A stretch of 14,671 bases of DNA. Origin: JBAYJY01 sp041664945 (GTDB taxonomy: Bacteria; UBP15; UBA6099). A program made the translations under genes and the position numbers. Below, one piece after another: positions 1 to 5,439 of the stretch (position 1 is the stretch's first letter; each line of letters starts with the position of its first letter). The stretch is taken from positions 1-14,671 of the forward strand of contig JBAYJY010000108.1 in NCBI GenBank assembly GCA_041664945.1, written 5' to 3'. Below the pieces are notes generated by a model that was not told the DNA's origin, ran no database searches, and was given only the letters and a program-made list of their open reading frames with translations.

Positions 1-473
1 AACGGCGTTCGCGGTTCGCCCATCAGAGTATGGATGTCGAAGTTGCCGTCCGGGAAAAGCGGATATTTAACCACGAACGAATCTTTGAACGATGTCAATT
101 CCAAAGGGCTGTTGCCGGCGCCTATGCCTATGATTTTGACTTTATCTTTCGTCTCCGGATCGCTCTCTATTTTCGCGTATAGTTTATTCATGTACGGGGC
201 TTCGGCCTGACAACTCACGCAATAGATGCTGAGTATCTCGATCATAATCAAGTCCGCTTTGATGTCGGCGGGGGAAATGTCGCCGTTTTCTTTGAGGCCA
301 AGGTATGCAAGTTCTGAGGAATCGAGGCCGGCGAGGATTTTGAAAGAGGGCAGGGCATCGCCGACGGCGGCGAGTTTCGGAGTCTCCTGAGCGGCGACTG
401 CGGAAACAAACGCGATACATAAGGCGAATGCGCAGATTGCATTTATTGAGTGGCGTTTAATTAATGAAATCAT
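1..473 (-). CDS. Exported TlpA/thioredoxin-like thiol-disulfide protein (3' end outside window)
   Basis: Read from ATG at 471-473 down to the window edge, this gives 157 residues with no stop, so the C-terminus is missing. Residues about 1-28 look like a Sec signal peptide: a basic start, a hydrophobic stretch around ICAFALCIAFVSA, and a likely cut after AVAA. The rest looks like a thioredoxin fold of the TlpA/AhpC-TSA type: strand LIMIEILSIYCVSC carries a CxxC pair at Cys85 and Cys88, followed by a helix and a second strand (KVKIIGIGAG). The usual Trp before the first Cys is replaced by Tyr. An AAGGA ribosome site sits just upstream. It is the last visible gene of the minus-strand redox cluster, 44 bases after the AhpF-like reductase. 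It probably reduces or oxidises thiols outside the cytoplasm; the exact partner is not visible. Fold assignment is fairly secure, function is not. Confidence 0.75.
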   Translation of the reverse strand, partial: MISLIKRHSINAICAFALCIAFVSAVAAQETPKLAAVGDALPSFKILAGLDSSELAYLGLKENGDISPADIKADLIMIEILSIYCVSCQAEAPYMNKLYAKIESDPETKDKVKIIGIGAGNSPLELTSFKDSFVVKYPLFPDGNFDIHTLMGEPRTP

Positions 474-492
474 TTTATATCCTTAAAGTAAT

Positions 493-521
493 ATTATACG
501 GTTTTTTCATCGTTGAATCAT
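493..521 (-). promoter_or_regulatory. Weak candidate promoter for the TlpA-like gene
   Basis: On the minus strand a perfect TATAAT lies at 493-498, 17 bases from a poor -35 match (ATGATT, 516-521). It would give a very short leader before the AAGGA and ATG. It overlaps the end of the AphF-type reductase gene, so it would be an internal promoter inside a cluster that could equally be read through from upstream. The -35 is too weak to be sure. Confidence 0.22.
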
Positions 522-1432
522 ATTCCGCCGCGCACGATATAATCATAAGCGGAAAGGGCGGCTTTCGCGCCCTCGCCGGCGGAAATTATGATTTGCTTTT
601 CAGGGACGTTAGTCACGTCTCCCGCCGCGAATATGCCCGGCTCGCTCGTTCGGCATGCGCAGTCGATCTCGATTTCTTCAATTTTATTCAGAGCTACGAG
701 GCCGTTAAGGAAGTCAACCGTCGGACGCCACCCTATCTCCACGAAAATACCGCCGACGGGAATCTCAGAAATTGCGCCGCTTTTTCTATCCTCGACTTTT
801 ATGGCTTTTACGAATTTGTCGCCGAGAATTTCCTTTACAGCCGTGTTTGTCCGCACTTCGGCGTTTGAGGCTTGCTTAATATGGTCCTGATAGACTTCGT
901 CGGCTATAATGCGTTCGCCGAATTCTATCACGTATACTTTCGACGCGATTTTCACAAGTTGAACCGCTGCGTCGAATCCGGAATTCCCGCCGCCGACGAC
1001 TGCGACATCCATTCCGGCGAACATCGGACCGTCGCAGGTGGAGCAATAAGCGACTCCCCGATTCGCAAACTCTTTTTCGCCGGGAACGCCAAGCCTGCGC
1101 GGAATTTTTCCTGACGCAACGATGAGAGTTTTTGCTTCGAACTCGCCGCTCCGGTCAGTCGTGACGACGAATCCGCCGTCTTTTTGCCGGACACCGGTCG
1201 CTTTCACATATTCCTGCTTGATATCAAAGCTTTTCATATGTTCTTCGAACTTCTGAACGAGTTCTTCGCCGGTGATGTATTTATATCCGAGGTAGTTCTC
1301 GACGCCCGAGGAATAAAGCGCCTGTCCGCCGATGTTATCGCTGATTATTCTTACCGCAAGTTTTTTTCGCGTCGCGTATACGGCGGCCGTCATGCCCGCC
1401 GGCCCGGCTCCGATAATTATGATGTCATCCAT
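518..1432 (-). CDS. trxB: Thioredoxin reductase family flavoprotein, AhpF-like NADH type
   Basis: A 304-residue flavoprotein disulfide reductase of normal TrxB length. It has the FAD-binding GAGPAGMTAA near residues 8-17, a redox-active CSTC pair (Cys130, Cys133), the dinucleotide-binding GGGNSG at 147-152 and the second FAD motif GIFAAGD at 266-272. The pyridine-nucleotide site differs from classical TrxB: the HRRxxxR signature for NADPH is absent, and Glu170-Phe171 (IEFGERIIAD) stands there, as in AhpF (LEFAPEMKAD). The C-terminal QIIISAGEGAKAALSAYDY also follows AhpF. The N-terminal thioredoxin-like domains of AhpF are absent. That combination matches the clostridial Cp34-type NADH reductases, which use a separate small glutaredoxin; such a gene lies 29 bases upstream. 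The role is inferred to be NADH-driven reduction of that glutaredoxin and thus of peroxiredoxins or other thiols. The start is preceded by GGTGA. Confidence 0.9.
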   Translation of the reverse strand: MDDIIIIGAGPAGMTAAVYATRKKLAVRIISDNIGGQALYSSGVENYLGYKYITGEELVQKFEEHMKSFDIKQEYVKATGVRQKDGGFVVTTDRSGEFEAKTLIVASGKIPRRLGVPGEKEFANRGVAYCSTCDGPMFAGMDVAVVGGGNSGFDAAVQLVKIASKVYVIEFGERIIADEVYQDHIKQASNAEVRTNTAVKEILGDKFVKAIKVEDRKSGAISEIPVGGIFVEIGWRPTVDFLNGLVALNKIEEIEIDCACRTSEPGIFAAGDVTNVPEKQIIISAGEGAKAALSAYDYIVRGGI

Positions 1433-1461
1433 ACGTCACCGCCGGTCGCCTGTTTTCGCGA

Positions 1462-1701
1462 TCACAGACCAAGCGCCGCTTCAATCTCCTGCCTGTCGAA
1501 TCCGATGATTATCTTCTCGTCGATTATTAGCACTGGTACGCCCATCTGGCTGGATTTCTCAACCATTTCCTTTCGCGCTTCCTGATCGGCCGCGACATCG
1601 TGATTCGTGTATGAGATTCCCTTGTCTTCAAGGTATTTTTTTGTCTGAATGCAAAACGGGCATGTAGCGGTCGAATATAAAACAACATTGTGTTCAGCCA
1701 T
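1462..1701 (-). CDS. Glutaredoxin-like protein (NrdH/Cp9 type)
   Basis: A 79-residue single-domain glutaredoxin. The redox motif CPFC is at Cys14-Cys17 after the first strand (NVVLYSTAT). The cis-proline turn is MGVPV near residues 53-57, and the C-terminal GFDRQEIEAAL fits the last helix of the family. It starts with ATG behind GGAGAG. It lies 23 bases downstream of the NADH:rubredoxin reductase-like gene and directly upstream of the AhpF-like reductase, so the three are probably cotranscribed. Family knowledge: in Clostridium pasteurianum a comparable small protein (Cp9) carries electrons from an AhpF-like reductase (Cp34) to peroxiredoxin. By inference this protein is the mobile thiol carrier for the neighbouring reductase. 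A ribonucleotide-reductase role (NrdH) is less likely since no nrd gene is nearby. Confidence 0.88.
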   Translation of the reverse strand: MAEHNVVLYSTATCPFCIQTKKYLEDKGISYTNHDVAADQEARKEMVEKSSQMGVPVLIIDEKIIIGFDRQEIEAALGL

Positions 1702-1724
1702 TTTCTCTCCAATCCACTTAAATG

Positions 1725-2660
1725 TTATATCGCGAGCATTCTTCCAGCCGCGTATTCGCCCTGTTTCATGGCGTTGATATAAGGCGATCCGTAGCGTTGT
1801 TTCTCGCTGCCGTCACCGGTAGGCTCGGCAGCGTCGCCGGCGGCGAAAATATTCGGAAAATCGGGCGACGCCAGTTCGGCATTGACTATTACGCCTCTGT
1901 TTGTCTTTATCCCGCTGTCTGCGAGAAATCCTATGTTCGCGCGGGCGCCGATCGTGCAAATCACAAGGCTTGTTTTGATCGTTTTCCCGCTTGCGGTCAC
2001 AACTTCTTCGAGTTTCCCGCTTCCGTTCAGGCGGCCGACTTCTTCGTCTATCAAAACATCGATTCCGCTGCTGATCATGGATTCGCATCGCGCGACAGCT
2101 TTTTCAGGAACGAGAGCCGGCGCGCCGACTTTGTCCTTGCCGCCGCGCACGAGAATGCAGGTTTTCCTTCCGCGCTTGTTAATAGCTTCAGCGACTTCAC
2201 AGCCGAGAATTCCGCCGCCGGCGACAACAGCCATTTCAACGCTTTCGAGCCGTTTAAGGATGTTGTCAGCGTCAGCCATGGTGCGGAGAGTGACCACGCC
2301 GTCCAGATTGCCGCCTTCCCATGGGGGAATGACAGCCGACGCTCCGGATGCGATCAGCAACGCATTGTAGGAAAGCGATGAGCCGTCCGCGAGAAGGATG
2401 AGGTTTTCAGCAGGCTTTACGGCGGTTACCGCGCCGAATAGCAGGGATACCGCGTTTTTCGAATAGAAATCAGGAACAGCGAACATTGCGTCTCGCGCCG
2501 TGTCGCCCGATATGTAGCCGAGCGAAAGTCGCGGACGCGGATAGAAAGGGAACGGTTCGTCGGTGATCATGACAACCGAAGCTGCGCTATTCTTGTTTCT
2601 GATATTTTCAGCGGCCTTCCGGCCCGCCGCGCCATTGCCAATAATCAAATAGTCGGCCAT
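1725..2660 (-). CDS. NADH:rubredoxin oxidoreductase-like FAD protein, lacking the C-terminal domain
   Basis: A 311-residue FAD/NAD(P)H oxidoreductase of the NirB N-terminal/rubredoxin reductase group. It shows an N-terminal Rossmann motif GNGAAGRKAAE (about 8-18), the PFYPRPRLS stretch typical of this group (FAD binding), the NAD-binding GGGILGCEVAE in the middle, and the second FAD motif PNIFAAGDAAE near 268-278. Family members such as clostridial NROR have about 360-380 residues; this one ends soon after the second FAD helix (EYAAGRMLAI), so the small C-terminal domain is missing. There is a clean TAA stop and the next gene starts 23 bases later, so this looks like a genuinely short gene. 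The start has AAAGGAA upstream. Rubredoxin is encoded 39 bases upstream, and FprA, rubrerythrin and desulfoferrodoxin follow in the same direction, which supports a role passing NADH electrons to rubredoxin. Other electron acceptors are possible. Confidence 0.83.
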   Translation of the reverse strand: MADYLIIGNGAAGRKAAENIRNKNSAASVVMITDEPFPFYPRPRLSLGYISGDTARDAMFAVPDFYSKNAVSLLFGAVTAVKPAENLILLADGSSLSYNALLIASGASAVIPPWEGGNLDGVVTLRTMADADNILKRLESVEMAVVAGGGILGCEVAEAINKRGRKTCILVRGGKDKVGAPALVPEKAVARCESMISSGIDVLIDEEVGRLNGSGKLEEVVTASGKTIKTSLVICTIGARANIGFLADSGIKTNRGVIVNAELASPDFPNIFAAGDAAEPTGDGSEKQRYGSPYINAMKQGEYAAGRMLAI

Positions 2661-2699
2661 GAAAAATATTCCTTTAATTAAATTTCCGCGATTGGCGGA

Positions 2700-2858
2700 T
2701 CAGACTTTTACGAATTCGCTTTTCGGAACGCCGCAGGCCGGACAGACCCAGTCATCGGGGAGATTCTCGAAAGGAGTCCCGGCAGCGACGCCGTTATCCG
2801 TATCGCCCACGGCGGGGTCGTAGATGTAGCCACACACTGAGCATTCGTACTTATCCAT
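2700..2858 (-). CDS. Rubredoxin
   Basis: A 52-residue one-iron electron carrier. Iron ligands are two CxxCG knuckles: CSVCGY at Cys6/Cys9 and CPACGV at Cys39/Cys42. Family-typical residues YIYDPAVGD and FENLPDDWVCP lie between them. Two in-frame ATGs are possible, at 2867 and 2858. GGAGG abuts the first with no spacing but sits 9 bases before the second, so the second is chosen; it also gives the usual MDKYECxxCG beginning. It is 51 bases downstream of FprA and 39 bases upstream of the NADH:rubredoxin reductase-like gene. It is inferred to carry electrons from that flavoprotein to FprA, and probably to rubrerythrin and desulfoferrodoxin as well. Confidence 0.96.
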   Translation of the reverse strand: MDKYECSVCGYIYDPAVGDTDNGVAAGTPFENLPDDWVCPACGVPKSEFVKV

Positions 2859-2909
2859 TGTTGTCATCCTCCGTTTTTATGTTGGCGGCATGAAGAGTCA
2901 TGCGCGCTC

Positions 2910-4097
2910 TCAGGCTTTCAAAGCTATTTCGGCGAGTTGGGCGCCGAAGTTTTTGCATTCATCGAGAACCGATGCTTCTGGTTTGTAAACGCAGGTGATC
3001 GGCTCACGGAGCCGTTTGATTCCGATCTTGTCGAGCACTGCGTCGACAGCGACAGCGCCGCCGCCGCCCCATCCATGCGAACCGAATGCCGCGCCGGATT
3101 TTCCCGCCGGTTTCAAACCCTGCATGTAAGTCAGGAAGCTTGACACTGTCGGCATCATTCCATTGTTGAGAGTCGCCGAACCGATGGCTATCGCCGCGGC
3201 GTCGAGAACCTCTGTTGTTACGTCAGTCAGGTCGTTCGCGCTCAATTTGAGAAGCTTGGCGGATACGCCTGTCTGAGACGCGCCTTCGAGAATCGCCTTT
3301 GCCATGGCTTCAGTGCTATTCCACATAGTGTCGTATATGACGAGAACCTTTTTGGCAGGTTTGCAGTCTGCCCAAGAGAGGTATGCGTTTACGATTTCAG
3401 GAATATGTTTGCGCCAGATCACGCCGTGGCTCGGGCAGATGATCTCAATCGGCAGCCCTTCCGCGGCGGCGAGAGTTTTCTTCGCAATTCCGCCGAGGTG
3501 CATCAAAATATTGGCGTAATATTTTTTCGCTTCATGCATCAGTTCGTCGTAGGGGGCTTCGTCGTCGTATAGATAAGAGGTCGAAAAATGCTGTCCGAAA
3601 CCATCCATCGAGAAAAGAAGCTTATCATCGCGCAGATAAGAAAACATGGAATCGGGCCAGTGTAGCATCGGAGTCGCAATGAAATCGATCGTTCGCTTGC
3701 CGATCTCAAGTTTGTCGCCAGATTTTACTACTTGCCACTTCCAGTTTTCGCCGCCGTAATACTTACTGAGACCGTCCTTACCCTTCGGGGTGGCGATGAC
3801 CGTTGCGTTCGGCATAGCGGCCATAACAGCCGGCATGGATCCGGAATGGTCTGGTTCGGTGTGGTTAGATATAACATAATCAATTTTAGCCGGATCGATC
3901 ACGGCGGCTACGTTTTCGAGGAACTTATCCGAGAAAGCGGCTTTAACCGTGTCGATAAGAACGTTTTTTTCGTCGAGAATCAGATATGAATTGTACGAAG
4001 AGCCGTGGTCTGTTGTATAACCGTGGAAATCGCGTACGTTCCAATCCTTTATGCCTACATAATAGATATTGTCAATAATTTGACGTTTTTGCGCCAT
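2910..4097 (-). CDS. fprA: A-type flavoprotein FprA (flavodiiron protein, O2/NO reductase)
   Basis: A 395-residue class A flavodiiron protein: metallo-beta-lactamase-like diiron domain (about 1-245) followed by a flavodoxin domain (about 250-395). The full diiron ligand set is visible: His79, Glu81, Asp83 (HTEPDH), His146 (MLHW), Asp165 (SMDG) and His224 (PSHG). The FMN phosphate loop is YDTMWNSTEAMA near 255-266, with FGSHGWGGGG further on. No C-terminal rubredoxin domain is fused, so it needs a separate rubredoxin, which is encoded next. In anaerobes these enzymes reduce O2 to water or NO to N2O in the cytoplasm. The start is ATG behind AGGAGGG. A strong terminator and a small palindrome lie upstream, suggesting its own transcription start as well as possible read-through from rubrerythrin. 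Confidence 0.95.
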   Translation of the reverse strand: MAQKRQIIDNIYYVGIKDWNVRDFHGYTTDHGSSYNSYLILDEKNVLIDTVKAAFSDKFLENVAAVIDPAKIDYVISNHTEPDHSGSMPAVMAAMPNATVIATPKGKDGLSKYYGGENWKWQVVKSGDKLEIGKRTIDFIATPMLHWPDSMFSYLRDDKLLFSMDGFGQHFSTSYLYDDEAPYDELMHEAKKYYANILMHLGGIAKKTLAAAEGLPIEIICPSHGVIWRKHIPEIVNAYLSWADCKPAKKVLVIYDTMWNSTEAMAKAILEGASQTGVSAKLLKLSANDLTDVTTEVLDAAAIAIGSATLNNGMMPTVSSFLTYMQGLKPAGKSGAAFGSHGWGGGGAVAVDAVLDKIGIKRLREPITCVYKPEASVLDECKNFGAQLAEIALKA

Positions 4098-4120
4098 GCT
4101 TAGCTGCCCTCCTGGAACCT

Positions 4121-4137
4121 CGGCGTAAAATACGCCG
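4121..4137. repeat. Perfect palindrome upstream of fprA
   Basis: CGGCGTA and TACGCCG pair perfectly over 7 bp around an AAA centre, in the gap between the rubrerythrin terminator and the fprA ribosome site. It may be a regulator-binding site or a short leader hairpin in the fprA mRNA. It does not match a regulator site I know with confidence. Confidence 0.5.
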
Positions 4138-4140
4138 TTT

Positions 4141-4178
4141 AATAAAATGTTGGTCCCGCATACAAGAGCGGGACCAAC
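4141..4178 (-). terminator. Intrinsic terminator after rubrerythrin
   Basis: A perfect 11-bp stem (GTTGGTCCCGC at 4149-4159 with GCGGGACCAAC at 4168-4178) closes an 8-base loop. On the minus-strand transcript it is followed by ATTTTATT (4148-4141). It sits about 40 bases beyond the rubrerythrin stop. It should end or attenuate the desulfoferrodoxin-rubrerythrin message before fprA. Confidence 0.8.
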
Positions 4179-4217
4179 AGGAAAAATCAGAATTGACGAC
4201 CGACAATTAAAGCGAAA

Positions 4218-4790
4218 TTAGAAACATTCACAAAGAATCTGCTGATAGCTCTGCGGGTGAAGGCATGCCGGGCATAGCTTGAGCGCATCCTGGCCCTCGT
4301 GCACATATCCGCAGTTGCGGCAGACCCATTTCGTGGGCTGCGCCTTTTTGAAGACGCTTTCGGATTTGACGTTCTTCAGAAGCGCGAGATATCTCTCCTC
4401 GTGATGCTTCTCGGCAACTCTTACGGCGTCCCAGAGCGCGGCGGCGTCGGCGAAGCCTTCTTCGCGCGCTATCTCCGCAAAGCCCGGGTACATTGATGTA
4501 TGCTCGAAATTCTCGCCGGCGGCAGCTTCTTGAAGATTTTCAGCAGTTGTGCCGACTACGCCTGCCGGGAATCCGGCTGTTATCTCAAGTTCCCCGCCCT
4601 TAAGCATGTTGAAGAACCTTTTCGCGTGTTCCTTTTCCTGATCCGCTGTTTCAAGGAAAATAGCCGCTATCTGTTCGAGACCTTCCTTTTTCGCCTTGCT
4701 GGCGAAATATGTGTAGCGATTTCTCGCCTGTGATTCGCCTGCGAATGATTTCAACAGATTTGTTTCAGTTTTGCTTCCTTTGAATTCCAT
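4218..4790 (-). CDS. rbr: Rubrerythrin
   Basis: A 190-residue rubrerythrin of normal length and domain order: a diiron four-helix bundle (about 1-145), then a rubredoxin-like domain (152-186). Diiron ligand candidates are Glu19 (AGES), Glu52 and His55 (EKEH), Glu93, Glu96, Glu127 and His130 (AEKHH). The rubredoxin iron site is Cys157/Cys160 (CRNCGY) and Cys173/Cys176 (CPAC). The family function is two-electron reduction of H2O2 to water in the cytoplasm, with electrons from rubredoxin/NADH. The protein ends ILCECF, giving two extra cysteines (187, 189) that standard rubrerythrins I recall lack. GGAGGG precedes the ATG. It is 64 bases downstream of desulfoferrodoxin and followed by a terminator, so the two probably form one transcript. 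Confidence 0.96.
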   Translation of the reverse strand: MEFKGSKTETNLLKSFAGESQARNRYTYFASKAKKEGLEQIAAIFLETADQEKEHAKRFFNMLKGGELEITAGFPAGVVGTTAENLQEAAAGENFEHTSMYPGFAEIAREEGFADAAALWDAVRVAEKHHEERYLALLKNVKSESVFKKAQPTKWVCRNCGYVHEGQDALKLCPACLHPQSYQQILCECF

Positions 4791-4854
4791 GTTAACTACC
4801 CTCCGTATATAAAATTTTTAATTCCTTATTATGTTCGCCGAGGTTGCGGCGTTC

Positions 4855-5229
4855 TTACGCTTTCCAGAGTCCGTGCAGGTTGCAATACTCGCGCACGGTG
4901 GCGGTTTCGTCGACACAGCAGAAGCCGGCTTCCGGCGCTTCGCCCGGATTCAGGAACTTTCTGTATGCTTTCTCCCCGGATATCACTTCAATCCATTCGA
5001 TATAATGCTTTTCTTCCATCGGATGCGCGACGCTGCCGACTTTCGCACTGATTCCTTTTTCGGTTTTCTCGACGACCGGCACGTGCTTTTCTTTCGCCGC
5101 GTCAACTGTATTTTCCTTGAACTGTTTCATCGGCTGTCCGCAACACACCAGTTCTCCAGCGCCTGCATGGACTACTTCAACAATGTTTCCACAAACCTCA
5201 CATTTGTAAATCCCAAGTTTCTCAGCCAT
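4855..5229 (-). CDS. dfx: Desulfoferrodoxin (class I superoxide reductase)
   Basis: A 124-residue two-iron superoxide reductase. The N-terminal desulforedoxin-like domain has Cys10, Cys13, Cys29 and Cys30 for centre I. The catalytic centre II has His49 (within EKHVPVV, with Lys48 of the conserved EKH triplet), His69 (AHPM), His75 (KHYIEWIE), Cys116 and His119 (YCNLHG). All ligands are present, so it should reduce superoxide to H2O2 in the cytoplasm, with electrons normally from rubredoxin. The product, H2O2, would feed the rubrerythrin encoded just downstream. It is the first gene of the minus-strand cluster, starting behind AAAGGAG, with a plausible promoter upstream. Confidence 0.96.
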   Translation of the reverse strand: MAEKLGIYKCEVCGNIVEVVHAGAGELVCCGQPMKQFKENTVDAAKEKHVPVVEKTEKGISAKVGSVAHPMEEKHYIEWIEVISGEKAYRKFLNPGEAPEAGFCCVDETATVREYCNLHGLWKA

Positions 5230-5245
5230 AATCGGCTCCTTTCCT

Positions 5246-5301
5246 AACCAATGTGGTTAAATAAGACTCTATATTTTATTCATTTCTATCTTATTACGCA
5301 A
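5246..5301 (-). promoter_or_regulatory. Candidate promoter and operator for the desulfoferrodoxin-led cluster
   Basis: On the minus strand a TAAAAT -10 (5273-5278) lies exactly 17 bases from TTGCGT (5296-5301), about 45 bases from the dfx start. Just past the expected transcription start is a palindrome, AACCA-CAT-TGGTT (5246-5258), where a repressor could bind. The -35 matches consensus only 3 of 6. The rest of the 210-base gap, up to 5439, shows only a run of nine A (5394-5402), which reads as nine T beyond the glycosidase stop on the minus transcript but has no clear stem. Confidence 0.4.
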
Positions 5302-5439
5302 TGGCTGTATATTCACTTGAATCCAAAACTTTCTTTTCAGTCGCCTTTGCTGTCAGTTTTATAAACAAGCGAGTGGCATAAAATGTTTCAATGAAAAAAA
5401 AAGAATGTAGCCGCACGAATTGAACGGGAAACAGTTGCG

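Noticed and set aside
464..868. Plus-strand open frame opposite the AhpF-like reductase gene
   Set aside because: No domain or motif is recognisable and it lies fully antisense to a gene with clear cofactor motifs.
1722..2381. Long plus-strand open frame of 219 codons
   Set aside because: It is antisense to the rubredoxin reductase-like gene, with composition expected from a GC-rich shadow frame and no family resemblance.
4836..4851. CGCCG/CGGCG stem between desulfoferrodoxin and rubrerythrin
   Set aside because: The stem has only 5 bp and no T run follows on the minus transcript, so it is not a convincing terminator; the motif is common in this composition.
5394..5402. Run of nine A/T beyond the glycosidase gene as a terminator
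   Set aside because: I could not find a stable stem directly before the T run on the minus transcript.
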